Below are positions 6,673-15,145 of a stretch of 64,000 nt of DNA, piece by piece (the stretch's first letter is position 1; each line of letters begins with the position of its first letter). Source of the stretch: Bog-532 sp963830385. GTDB lineage: Bacteria > Actinomycetota > Actinomycetes > Streptosporangiales > Streptosporangiaceae. The notes below the pieces were generated by a model. The model saw only the letters and a program-made list of their open reading frames with translations, had not been told where the DNA came from and did no database searches. The stretch is taken from contig CAWHMD010000012.1 of assembly GCA_963830385.1 (NCBI GenBank), positions 8,098 to 72,097 on the forward strand. Direction: 5' to 3'. The position numbers were made by a program, and so were the translations under genes.

Positions 6673-7619
6673 TGCTCTTTGCGTTCGGGGCTGGCCTGCC
6701 CGGCCCCGCGTGGCCCGGCTCGGGCCAGGTTTCAGGCTTTGCGGAAAATTCTGGCGAACCAGCGTCATACCCGCGCCCATCGTCCGTCTACGTAGCATGA
6801 CGAAAACCTGCGAAGCCCTCCGTAGTGTCCAGCCCACCCTCGCCGCGACCTTCGGCATCGTCTGGGGCTGACGCCATCTTGCCTGGTCAGGCCGCCCAGA
6901 CACCGACCGCGGCCAGCGGGCCGCCGGCCACGATCGGCTGCCGATCGGCTTGGGCGGCCGTGGCCCTGCGCCCCGCAGCGCCGACACATCCGTCGTCGTG
7001 GGCCCGTTCCCGCCCAGGGGCGGCCCCCCGCTCGCGGCCACTCCCATGGGCCGCCGCCCCCGCGCATTCCCGCATCCGGGGTGCCCGCGCCAGGTGCTGC
7101 CCTCCCGCTCGCGGCCGCGTCGCGGACCTGCCGGCGCGGGCGCGGCGCGGGTTTGCCCGGCCTCCGAGGGCGCAGGCCGGTGAGTCGGCGCCGGTTGAGC
7201 CGAAGTTGACGCCTAACGGGCGTTATCGAATATGCGGAGGGCGGCCTGAGCATCTTTTCGTCGCACTGCGACGGAGGATAATTTGCTTTCGGGTAGAGCG
7301 GAATGTTTTCTGGCCTATTTGCCGAAGCTGGCTGGCTGATTTGCCGGAGTCGCCGAATGAACCGGACCGGCCGCGTGCTCAAATGGCGACATTGGTCTTG
7401 CCATTGCCGGCTCATTGGCGCCATTGAGCCGGTTTCCGGCCCATTCGCGGTCGTTCATCCCCGGACTCACATCGATCTCAGGCGTCACAGATGGGCGACG
7501 ACCGGCGCTGGGCCGGGGCGACCCGGGCGGGGGGCGCCCGGCCGACCTAGAATGTGATGAAAGCGCAGGTCAGGGGGACTCGCCGGGGGGCGGGGGAGCT
7601 GCGCTGACCGGGGGTTGGC
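6673..7619. other. Apparently non-coding region, about 950 bases
   Basis: Open frames here are short, overlap on both strands and have no recognisable product. Bases 7200-7460 are markedly less GC-rich than the rest and hold a near-perfect palindrome (7407-7432). It may contain a decayed gene or promoters for 7620. I could not identify either. Confidence 0.5.
7407..7432. repeat. 26-bp near-perfect palindrome
   Basis: CCGGCTCA-T-TGGCGCCA-T-TGAGCCGG is self-complementary except for two opposed T positions. It lies in a low-GC intergenic stretch, with related ATTGGC/GCCATTG pieces just upstream (7391-7406). It could be an operator or a terminator. Nothing adjacent decides which. Confidence 0.6.
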
Positions 7620-7835
7620 GTGCGGGGAGAGCTGGACGCGTACTGCTACGGGCGGAAGCTGCTCGAGCGGGTGGGGTGGGAGATCTACCTCGGCGGCGAC
7701 GAGCACGGGCACGAGCGGTGGGAGAAGATCGCGCGGGTGCGGATCGCCGGGGACAAGGTGCGCATCACCGTGGCCGACGGGGTGACGTACGTGGCTGGTT
7801 ACGTCGACGCGGTGCGCTGCCGGAGGTCCTCGTAG
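7620..7835 (+). CDS. Small hypothetical protein
   Basis: 71 residues from a GTG at 7620 with a G-rich stretch before it. The composition is protein-like: WEIYLGGDEHGHERWEKIARV, then a beta-rich VRITVADGVTYVAGYVDAV. There are no membrane helices. Its 3' end overlaps the convergent kinase gene by 37 bases, so one of the two ends may be misplaced. I do not recognise a family. Confidence 0.45.
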   Translation: MRGELDAYCYGRKLLERVGWEIYLGGDEHGHERWEKIARVRIAGDKVRITVADGVTYVAGYVDAVRCRRSS

Positions 7836-8572
7836 GCGGCGCGGACGTGGGCCAGCTCGGCCGGGGAGTAGCGGCGCCCCAGGTCGCGCGCCATGAACCG
7901 GCAGGCCCAGGCGCGGGCGGCCGGGTCGGCCTGCGCGAGCTCGCCGCCTTCCAGCCAGGCGTCGGCCAGCGCCGCCAGGGCCGGTTCGGACCGGCGTGCG
8001 CGGGCGACCGGGTCGAGGGTGAGGATGCTCCAGGTCCGGGCCCGATCCAGGTCAGGGTGGCCCGCCGCCGCGTTGGCCCAGTCGAGGACGCCCGTCAGCT
8101 GGCCGTCGTCATTGGCCAGCACGTTCAACGGGTGCAGATCGAGGTGCAGCAGGCGCGGGCCCGCTGAGGCCGGTAGCCCGGCCGGTGAGCCGGGAACGGC
8201 GCGCAGGCCAGCCGGGGCAGGCAGCGAGGCCAGCGTCTGGTGGACGGCGGCGCAGGCCAGACCCAGGGCCGATGCCAGCCCGGGCGAGCACCGGGCCACC
8301 TCGAACACCGGGCGACCCGGCAGGCGCTCCAGCAGGACGGCCGTCTCGCCGTCCACCTCGGCCCGGTCCAGCACCCCGGGTACGGGGAGCACGGCCGCGA
8401 CCGCGGTGGCGGCCGCCAGTTCGCTGTCCATCCGGTCGCCCCGGCCGACGCGAAGCACCTGGTCACCGGTTGCCCAGGTGGCACCGGAGGCGCCCCCCAA
8501 CGGCCGCAGCCCGGCCGGGTCGAGTCCGAGCGCCCGGGCGCCGCGGAGCACGGCGGGGGGCGGCGCGGTCAT
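7799..8572 (-). CDS. APH-family phosphotransferase (kinase-like)
   Basis: 257 residues of the aminoglycoside phosphotransferase/choline kinase fold. The catalytic loop is LLHLDLHPLNVLAND (H-x-D-x4-N, about residues 140-155), and the metal-binding Asp is in GVLDWANAA (about 160-169). An N-terminal nucleotide-binding lobe contains GGASGATWATGDQVLRVG. Such enzymes phosphorylate small hydroxylated molecules and some confer drug resistance. This divergent member cannot be tied to a substrate. It stands alone between a lipoprotein gene and a small convergent ORF. Confidence 0.8.
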   Translation of the reverse strand: MTAPPPAVLRGARALGLDPAGLRPLGGASGATWATGDQVLRVGRGDRMDSELAAATAVAAVLPVPGVLDRAEVDGETAVLLERLPGRPVFEVARCSPGLASALGLACAAVHQTLASLPAPAGLRAVPGSPAGLPASAGPRLLHLDLHPLNVLANDDGQLTGVLDWANAAAGHPDLDRARTWSILTLDPVARARRSEPALAALADAWLEGGELAQADPAARAWACRFMARDLGRRYSPAELAHVRAAYEDLRQRTAST

Positions 8573-8639
8573 GCGTCCATCGTGGCACGGCGGGCAGCCC
8601 GTTCCCGCCGGCCGAGCGGGACCGGGTCATTCAGGCGGC

Positions 8640-9020
8640 TCAGCCCGCGGCCTTGACCTGCTGACCCTCGAGCTTGCTGGCGATCTGCTGGAGCATCGGG
8701 CCGGCCTCGCTGCCGCCGGGGGTGACGGTGACGGCCCACAGGTTCCCGGCGGCGCAGCAGGTGGTGCCGGGCTGACCGCTGATCCAGGCGTTCCGGTCCG
8801 AGGTGCTCCCGAACGTCGCGATCTCCACGGCCGCGCCGCCGCTGAGGTCACAGTCGATGTCCTGCTGGGCGTTGGAGTCCTGCGGCGCCTGGGTCACGTT
8901 GCCGCACCCGATCTTGGCGGCAAGCGAAGATGCCGCCGGGCCGTCGCTGCCACAGGCGGCGAGCCCGGCGGTGAAAGCCAATGTGATCGCCGATACCGCG
9001 GCGAGAGTGCGGAGCTCCAT
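8640..9020 (-). CDS. Small secreted lipoprotein
   Basis: 126 residues from the ATG at 9020. A GTG three codons earlier is possible but less likely, because GGGGGTGGGGG sits right in front of the ATG. The N-terminal hydrophobic signal ends in the lipobox LAAC (about residues 21-24), followed by GSDGP, so it should be lipid-anchored outside the membrane. The mature part has four further Cys (GCGNV, DCDL, TCCAAG), two of them adjacent, which may form disulfides. The family is unknown. Confidence 0.7.
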   Translation of the reverse strand: MELRTLAAVSAITLAFTAGLAACGSDGPAASSLAAKIGCGNVTQAPQDSNAQQDIDCDLSGGAAVEIATFGSTSDRNAWISGQPGTTCCAAGNLWAVTVTPGGSEAGPMLQQIASKLEGQQVKAAG

Positions 9021-9315
9021 CGCCCCCACCCCCTTCGGGGAATTCTGTAATCAGAGATAACGCAAAATCCGCCCGCGCGAACACGGAATGATCAAGTCCG
9101 TAGCGCCCTTTTCCGCTTTTGATTAAAACGGCCACGGCGAGCGCTTGCCCGTATTCAATCCGTGCTCAAACAGCCAATTTACGACTTGGAAAAAGTCCCG
9201 TTACCCGGCCCGCGTCAGCTCCATGCGGCAGGCCGGAATGTGCAGAAAAGCTCTGTCTGGGCTGGGCTGTCCGGTGGGCCGGTGGCTGGCCGATGAAGGC
9301 CGATGCTGCTGGCGG

Positions 9316-10434
9316 CTAGCCGGCGGCGGCCCAGTGCAGGGTGAAGCCGCTGAGCGTGTAACCCAGCGCGTTCACCGTCGGCTGGATGAAGTTGTTCCTG
9401 ATGATCACCGACGCCTGCGACTCGGCCGCACTGATCAGGGGGCGGGTCACCGAGGAGACGTGGTTGACCCGGTAGAAGGCCTGCTGCTGGGCGGCGGCGT
9501 ACACCACCGACGGGGAGAACTGGGGCTTGATCAGCGTCCCGCAGCCCAGCCCCGGATAGGTCCAGCTGTGCGAGGTCGTCAGCGGCTTGGACAGCGTGTT
9601 GTCGACGGTGACGTCGTGCACGTTCTGCGGCAGTTGCGGGGGCGGGAGCACCATCACGATGCTGACCCGGCCCGGCTGGCCGGGGCTCGGGCGGCTCAGC
9701 ACCTGGAGCTGGTAGTGCCCGGTCGGCGCCTTCCACCAGGATGGCCCGGGGTTCAGGTTGACGGTCGCGGACGCGTGCCCGACCGCGTAGAACGTGCTCG
9801 AGTACCAGCACGGCCAGGGGCCGATGTTCTTGGACACCTTGTGGGTGAACACGAAGTTGAAGTTCTCGGTGCCGAGCGCGGGCTTGGAAATCCCCTCGAT
9901 CTTCTGCAGCACCCACGGGCCCAGGTCGACATTGCTGGTGGTGCCCGCGCTCACGGTCTGCCACGGCCAGGCGAACCTGATGTGCGGCAGCTGCACGTTC
10001 AGCCCGAAAAAGTGCAACGTGGCCGACAGCGCCATGATCACCACCGCCGCCACCGCCCGGCGGAACACCAGGGCCGCCAGCACCAGGAACACACTCCATT
10101 TGAACCACCGCGGGATCCAGCGCCGCCGCGGCGGGGCCGGCGGCCAGCCGGAGGGGCCCCGGCCCGCGGGCGCCGGCGCGGCCTGGGGCGGCATCACCCT
10201 GGTCGGCTCGACCGGGTCGCCGTAGGCCGCACCGGCTGGTTCCGCCGGGTAACGGTAGCCGGTCGCGGACGCCCTGCCCGGGCCGGGAAATGGCGCACCG
10301 CCCGGGTCGCGGTAGCCCGCCCAGGCGGGGTCGCGGTAAGCGGCCGCGGGCCGGCCAGGGCGGCCTCGTACCGGGCCAGCCGCCGCTGCCTCAGCGCGGT
10401 CAGCAGCAGGAGAATGATTCGGGCCATGGTTCAC
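9316..10434 (-). CDS. Membrane-anchored extracytoplasmic protein; N-terminus probably frameshifted
   Basis: The open frame gives 372 residues: a Pro/Ala-rich cytosolic tail, one transmembrane helix (WSVFLVLAALVFRRAVAAVVIM, about residues 113-134) and a 230-residue outside domain ending SGFTLHWAAAG. The given start is a GTG. However, an ATG at 10427 in another frame begins MARIILLLLTALRQRRLARY, which looks like a true conserved start. One extra base near 10350 would join it to AYRDPAWAGYRDPGG of the main frame. I suspect a one-base deletion in the assembly. The next gene upstream is the large cell-wall hydrolase, 22 bases away, so the two probably form an operon. Function unknown. Confidence 0.6.
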   Translation of the reverse strand: MNHGPNHSPAADRAEAAAAGPVRGRPGRPAAAYRDPAWAGYRDPGGAPFPGPGRASATGYRYPAEPAGAAYGDPVEPTRVMPPQAAPAPAGRGPSGWPPAPPRRRWIPRWFKWSVFLVLAALVFRRAVAAVVIMALSATLHFFGLNVQLPHIRFAWPWQTVSAGTTSNVDLGPWVLQKIEGISKPALGTENFNFVFTHKVSKNIGPWPCWYSSTFYAVGHASATVNLNPGPSWWKAPTGHYQLQVLSRPSPGQPGRVSIVMVLPPPQLPQNVHDVTVDNTLSKPLTTSHSWTYPGLGCGTLIKPQFSPSVVYAAAQQQAFYRVNHVSSVTRPLISAAESQASVIIRNNFIQPTVNALGYTLSGFTLHWAAAG

Positions 10435-10456
10435 CAGGCTTCTCTGCGGGCGGCGG

Positions 10457-13400
10457 TCACAGGACGATGGCCGGGTAGTCCAGGCTCAGCACCACCGGCA
10501 CCGCGCCGAAGGCCCGCCGGTACCGGCTGCCGGGCTTGTCCGGCGCGTTCGGGTCAGCGATCCTCGGCCAGCGCATGTGGGTGAACTGGTCGGTCAGGCC
10601 CTGCACGGAGTAGGGGAACTCCATGGCCGAGGTGCGGTGCTGGCGCAGCAACCCGCCCCAGCGGTAGGCCGCGAACACGTTGGCCAGCTCGAGCACCGAG
10701 AGCGCGACCGGCACCGAGAGGTCGATCTCGTACACCGCGTCGGCCAGCGTGACCAGGTCCCGGGCGGTCTGGGTGAGCGCCTCGGACTTCGTGTGGAACA
10801 CCGTGCCGTCCGGGTTCACGGTGCCGAGCTTCTCACCGCGGACCGGCGAGTAGCGCGGATGGGCGTCGCACTGCATCCAGTCGCAGGCGGCCAGGATCTT
10901 CCAGGGCAGGCCGACGCTGGCGGCGACGTCCCGGTAGACCAGCTCGGCCCGCGCCAGCGGCTTGCGGGCCGACGACAGCAGCGCGCTCTTGACCGCGGTC
11001 GGCATCTCCGGCTGGTACCGCGGTGCCGCCCGCCTGGCCTTGGCCGTGGGGCTCTTCCGCTTGGGTGCCTTCCTGGCCGGTTCCTTCTTGGCGGCGGGAG
11101 CATCCTTGGCGGTGGGGGCGTGGCCAGCGGGCTGGATGACGGCGGTCAGCGTGGCGTCGGTGGCCGGGGCGGAGTCGGTGCCTGGGGCTGACGAGCGGAC
11201 GTCGGCCGACGTGCTCGCCTCAGCCGCCGGCTGGGCTGCGGGCTGGGCCGACGGTTGGGCCGAGCTGCCAGTGCCGCCGGTGTCGCCCGCCGGGCTCCCG
11301 CCCGTGCTGCCCGTGCTGCCTGAGCCGCCTGACGAGCTCCCGCCGGTGCCGCTCGCGGCGCGCGCCGCGCTCCCGCCTGCGCCACCCGCGGAGCTTCCGG
11401 CGGTGCCGCTCGTACCGCCCGGACTTGCCGCCGTGCCGCCCGCCTGGCCCGTCGAGCTGGCCGAACTGCCCGCGGCGCCACCTGCCTGGCCACTCGGGTT
11501 GCCGGTGCTGCCCCCGGAGCCACCCGTGCCATTCGCCGGCCCGGTCGCGCCGGTGCCCCAACCGCCGGTGGAGGTACCCGTGGCCGGGACGCCGGGGATC
11601 TCCGCCTGGCCTTGTGACACGTTCGCCGGGCTGCCGCTCGGGGTGGCGAACGGGTGCGGCACCGTGACCGGCGCCGGGTTGCCTGGCGACCCGGACGCCG
11701 AGGCCGTGGGGCTTGGAGCGGCGGTGGGCGGGCTGGCCACCGGCTGGCTGGCGCGAGCCGACGGCGAGCTGGCCGGACTGCCCACGCCCGGCGAGGTCGC
11801 CCTGGCGCTGGGCCGGGTGGCGGCGGCCTTGCTGGCCGGGTGGGACTGGGTCGCGCCGTGCGGCTGCGCCTTGGGGCTGGCCGCCGCCGGCGACGCCGAG
11901 CTGGCTCCGGCGCTGGCGCCGGACGTCGCGGCCGAGGAGGTGCCGGCGGCGGAGGCGTCGTACCGGTAGAGGTTGTACTGGCGCATCAGCGAGATGAGGC
12001 TCGACCCGTAGTTCGGGTCGGTCGCGTAGACGCCGGTCAGCGCGTTGGCGAAGGCGTTCGGGCTCTGCTGGTTGGCCATCGCGGCCGTGTAGGAGCCGCT
12101 GCTGGCGAGCAGCTTGCCGTGGTCCTCGATGCTCTCGGCCACGTCGTTGTAGACGCGGAAATCAGCTGTGGTGCTGACCGCCTGGCCGTTGTAGACCTCC
12201 TGGGTGGGCAGCGAGACGCTGCCGGCCGGGCCGGTGCCCTTGATCCCGAACAGGTTGTGGTCCTCGCTGGCGAGGCTGCTCTGGCCCCACGCGGATTCGT
12301 CGATGGCCTGGGCGATCGTCACCGCCGCGGGCACGCCGTAGGTCCGCTGGGCGGCGAGCGCACCCGGGGCGATCTGGCTGATGAACGCCCGCTGGGCGGC
12401 TGAGCCGGGCGCCGCCGCCGCGGAGGTGGCGGCGGACGCGGACGCGGTCGGGTGCCGCTGGTACGACGAGCTGGACGACGACGACGAACCAGAGGACTTC
12501 GTGCCGGACGGGCTGCGGGCGGCGCCCGCCGCCGTGGGCATCCCCGGGATCGACGCCGAGGAGGCGGACGACGGCGAGGACGACACCGGCGACGGGGACG
12601 AGCTGGACTTCGGTCCGGTCTTCGGCTTGGCCGCGGTGCCGGCGTGCCCGCTGGATGCCGCCGCGGAAGGCCGCGCCGCGCTGGGCGACGCCGAGCTGGC
12701 GGGAACGCCCGGGATGGAAGCGCTGGCGGCCGACGTGGCCGACGAGCCCGTGCTGGTGCCCGGCGCATCTGAGGCGGTGGTCGTCGCGGTCATGGTCGCG
12801 GTACCGGGGATGGCGGCCACCGCGTCCTCCGCCTGCTGGTCGTCCTGCGGGGTGGCCGTCGATCCCCCCGCGGCCTGCTGGTGCGTACTCGGTGCCGGGG
12901 CCGGCTTCGCGGCCGCCGAACCGCCCGAACTGACCGACGCGGTGGTCACCGCCGGGAGGTCGCCGTTGTCGACGAAGCCCTGGACCCCGTTCGAGCTCAG
13001 CGAGCCGGAGTACTCGTGCGCGTTGACCGAGAAGTTGGGCAGCGAGTCGCCGCCGATCGTCGACAGCACGCCGCCCGAGTACCCGGTGACCACCTCGACG
13101 TGCTGGTCGAACAGCACCCAGTCGCCCGGCTCGGGCCCGTAGCCGTCGCCGATCGCGTGCCAGCGCTGGTGGGACTGGGCGTCCTGCACGATCGAGGTGA
13201 TGTCGAGCGAGCCGGAGTTGGGGTCGACCCGGGCGTCCGCCCAGTCGTGCAGCGGCCACGGATAGGTCGAGCCGCCGGTCACCCAGCTCTGCTTGCCGGC
13301 CAGCTGGGCGCCCAGCTGCAGGGTCATGCTGGCGAAGGCCGCACAGGACTGGCCGTGGTCGCCGCCGTCGCGGCTGTCCTGCTGCCAGATCAGCGCCTCC

Positions 13401-13672
13401 ATCTCGGCCGGGGTCTTGCTCTGGGCCAGCTTGGCGTAGTAGCTGGCGACCTTCACGATGGCCGAGCGGACCACCGACTCCTCGGTCGCCCCGTCCGCGG
13501 CGGCCGGCTGAGCGGCCTGGTCGAGCGCGGTGAGCGTCACCGGCACGCTGGACGGCGAGGCCAGGTGCTCGGGCGTTCCGTGGGCGAAGGCGAAGCCGGT
13601 GATCGCCCCGCCGGTGCCCAGGCTGACCAGCGCGGTCGCCTGCTGCCACCACGGCTTGCGAGGGGGGTGCAC
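10457..13672 (-). CDS. Large modular cell-wall hydrolase (CHAP-like, glucosaminidase, lysozyme-like C-domain)
   Basis: 1071 residues. Residues 10-32 form a signal or anchor helix (ALVSLGTGGAITGFAFA). Residues 70-260 resemble a CHAP/NlpC-type domain, with Cys in GQSCAAF and His in DQHVEVVTGY. A Ser/Pro linker follows. Residues about 430-570 are a glucosaminidase-type domain (VTIAQAIDESAWGQSSLA, NLFGIKG, FRVYNDVAESIEDHGKLL). Residues 570-885 are a Gly/Ser/Ala/Thr-rich spacer. The last 185 residues (WKILAACDWMQCDAHP... NVFAAYRWGGLL) resemble lysozyme/transglycosylase-like domains of actinobacteria. It likely cuts peptidoglycan peptides and glycan. Neighbours at 9316 and 13748 are membrane-anchored, suggesting a wall-remodelling or transport assembly. 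Confidence 0.75.
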   Translation of the reverse strand: MHPPRKPWWQQATALVSLGTGGAITGFAFAHGTPEHLASPSSVPVTLTALDQAAQPAAADGATEESVVRSAIVKVASYYAKLAQSKTPAEMEALIWQQDSRDGGDHGQSCAAFASMTLQLGAQLAGKQSWVTGGSTYPWPLHDWADARVDPNSGSLDITSIVQDAQSHQRWHAIGDGYGPEPGDWVLFDQHVEVVTGYSGGVLSTIGGDSLPNFSVNAHEYSGSLSSNGVQGFVDNGDLPAVTTASVSSGGSAAAKPAPAPSTHQQAAGGSTATPQDDQQAEDAVAAIPGTATMTATTTASDAPGTSTGSSATSAASASIPGVPASSASPSAARPSAAASSGHAGTAAKPKTGPKSSSSPSPVSSSPSSASSASIPGMPTAAGAARSPSGTKSSGSSSSSSSSYQRHPTASASAATSAAAAPGSAAQRAFISQIAPGALAAQRTYGVPAAVTIAQAIDESAWGQSSLASEDHNLFGIKGTGPAGSVSLPTQEVYNGQAVSTTADFRVYNDVAESIEDHGKLLASSGSYTAAMANQQSPNAFANALTGVYATDPNYGSSLISLMRQYNLYRYDASAAGTSSAATSGASAGASSASPAAASPKAQPHGATQSHPASKAAATRPSARATSPGVGSPASSPSARASQPVASPPTAAPSPTASASGSPGNPAPVTVPHPFATPSGSPANVSQGQAEIPGVPATGTSTGGWGTGATGPANGTGGSGGSTGNPSGQAGGAAGSSASSTGQAGGTAASPGGTSGTAGSSAGGAGGSAARAASGTGGSSSGGSGSTGSTGGSPAGDTGGTGSSAQPSAQPAAQPAAEASTSADVRSSAPGTDSAPATDATLTAVIQPAGHAPTAKDAPAAKKEPARKAPKRKSPTAKARRAAPRYQPEMPTAVKSALLSSARKPLARAELVYRDVAASVGLPWKILAACDWMQCDAHPRYSPVRGEKLGTVNPDGTVFHTKSEALTQTARDLVTLADAVYEIDLSVPVALSVLELANVFAAYRWGGLLRQHRTSAMEFPYSVQGLTDQFTHMRWPRIADPNAPDKPGSRYRRAFGAVPVVLSLDYPAIVL

Positions 13673-13747
13673 AGATTCACCTTCTTCCGGTGTCGGGTCG
13701 GCGGAGCTGCCGCCGTGGTCGCGGCGGCCGCTCGGGCCGCGTGGTGG

Positions 13748-14776
13748 TCAGAGCCGGTACTGGGCGGGGTCCTTGAGGATGGCCTGGACTTGCGAGTTGC
13801 CCGGGTTCCCAGCGTTCTCGAACAGGATCTCGGCCGCTTCGGCCTGCTGGGCGGAGGCGCCGACCGCCCACTTCTTGTAGACGTCGGACACCAGCGCGCC
13901 CTGGCCTTCGGGGGTGGTGATCGGCATGGCGCACACGCTGGGGAAGCCCGCTCGGGAGGTCACCTGGGCCGATCCGGTGTACCGCAGGCAGTTGGCCGGG
14001 TAGCTCTCCAGGCCCGCCTGCACCGACGGGGTGCCGTTGGCGCCGTAGGACGAGGCCCCGCCGATGATGTTGTTGATCGCCCGGGCCGCCACCTGGAGGC
14101 TGTCGATCGGGTCGAGCGGGTCGTACGGGTGGTGCAGGTTCAGCGACCAGGCGACGTCGGCGCCCTGGGCCGGCGAGATCGGCTCGAGCCCCTGGCGCCC
14201 CGTCTTGGCGTCGTTGAACTGCGGATTGTTCCCGCTGGCGAGGAGCGAGAAGACCCACAGGATCTGCTGCGTCTGCTTCCCGCAGGCGAAGTTGACCTGG
14301 CCTGGCTCAGACATCACGTCGGTGTTCTGGCAGGCGGTGGTGACCTCCGCCTTCACCGTGTTCACGCTGGCCGGCCAGGAGGCGCCGCTGCTGAGCACGA
14401 TCGTGACCGCGACAGTGATCAGGATCAGCAGGCTGGCGCCACCGCCGACCTGGTACTTGCGCTGCCGCCACCGGCTCGGGTGATAAGTGCTGCCCCGGCC
14501 CTGGTTGACCAGCAGCTCGGTGCGGTCCACCTCCGGCGGCTGCTCGGTGCGGGCAGGGCGGACGGTCCGGGCCGCGCCGCGGCCGGTGGCCACCCGGGTC
14601 GCTCCCGAATCGGGCCGCCCCCGGACGGGCCGCAGGGGCGTGGTCCGGGCCGGGTCGCCCAGCTCGTCCAGGTCGTCCAGGGTCAGCTGGTGCGTGTCGT
14701 AGAGCCGGCTCAGCTCCGGGTCCCGGGCCAGGGCGGCCGCGGCGAGCTTGCGCTCGAAATCACGCACAATCTTCAC
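13748..14776 (-). CDS. Single-span membrane protein with extracytoplasmic domain
   Basis: 342 residues. An acidic N-terminal segment (MKIVRDFERKLAAAALARDP...LDDLDELGDP) lies in the cytosol. One helix follows (ASLLILITVAVTIVLSS, about residues 113-130), then a 210-residue outer domain with three or four Cys (TTACQN, NFACGKQT, NCLRY, VCAMP) likely paired. The domain looks folded but I cannot name it. It is 75 bases upstream of the wall hydrolase on the same strand, so the two are probably co-transcribed. Together with the 9316 gene they form a three-gene envelope unit. Confidence 0.65.
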   Translation of the reverse strand: MKIVRDFERKLAAAALARDPELSRLYDTHQLTLDDLDELGDPARTTPLRPVRGRPDSGATRVATGRGAARTVRPARTEQPPEVDRTELLVNQGRGSTYHPSRWRQRKYQVGGGASLLILITVAVTIVLSSGASWPASVNTVKAEVTTACQNTDVMSEPGQVNFACGKQTQQILWVFSLLASGNNPQFNDAKTGRQGLEPISPAQGADVAWSLNLHHPYDPLDPIDSLQVAARAINNIIGGASSYGANGTPSVQAGLESYPANCLRYTGSAQVTSRAGFPSVCAMPITTPEGQGALVSDVYKKWAVGASAQQAEAAEILFENAGNPGNSQVQAILKDPAQYRL

Positions 14777-15133
14777 AGCGGCCTCCTCGGCGGCGCGGCT
14801 CGGCGGGTGGTCTCCGGTGGCCGCCTCGCTGGGGTGACTGCCACACGTATGACCTCACTCATGCAGGTAATTAGAACACATGTGCGATCAAACCTCAATC
14901 GAAATGTCAGACCCAAGTGCTAGGGGAACACAAGTTCGACTGAGTCGCATTCCCTTCGGGCGAATCCGCCCAAACTGGGTGCGCAAATCCGCCCCAACCG
15001 GGCGGCGGCCCGGAGGGCCTCGGCGGCCGTCCGGCCGCTGTCCGGCGACCACCGGGCCGGGCTGCCCCGCCGAGTTGCGCGGGTCGACCGGCTAGGATTG
15101 GGTAGCGCTCGGCAATCGGCCGCGACCTGACGG
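14777..15133. other. Divergent intergenic region
   Basis: About 360 bases between the minus-strand envelope genes and the LacI gene. Bases 14840-14940 are unusually AT-rich and should contain the promoter of the envelope unit. No clear consensus boxes or RNA structure were found. Confidence 0.5.
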
Positions 15134-15145
15134 GAGAGCGCTCTC
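15134..15145. promoter_or_regulatory. LacI-type operator GAGAGCGCTCTC
   Basis: A perfect 12-bp palindrome with the central CG expected for LacI-family sites. It ends one base before the ATG of the regulator gene and overlaps its ribosome-binding region (GGGAGAG). Binding would block translation-start DNA directly, so autoregulation is likely. Confidence 0.75.

Noticed and set aside
10457..13672. Extra plus-strand genes such as the 335- and 680-codon frames opposite the wall hydrolase
   Set aside because: They are mirror frames of Ala/Gly/Ser-rich coding DNA with no domains.
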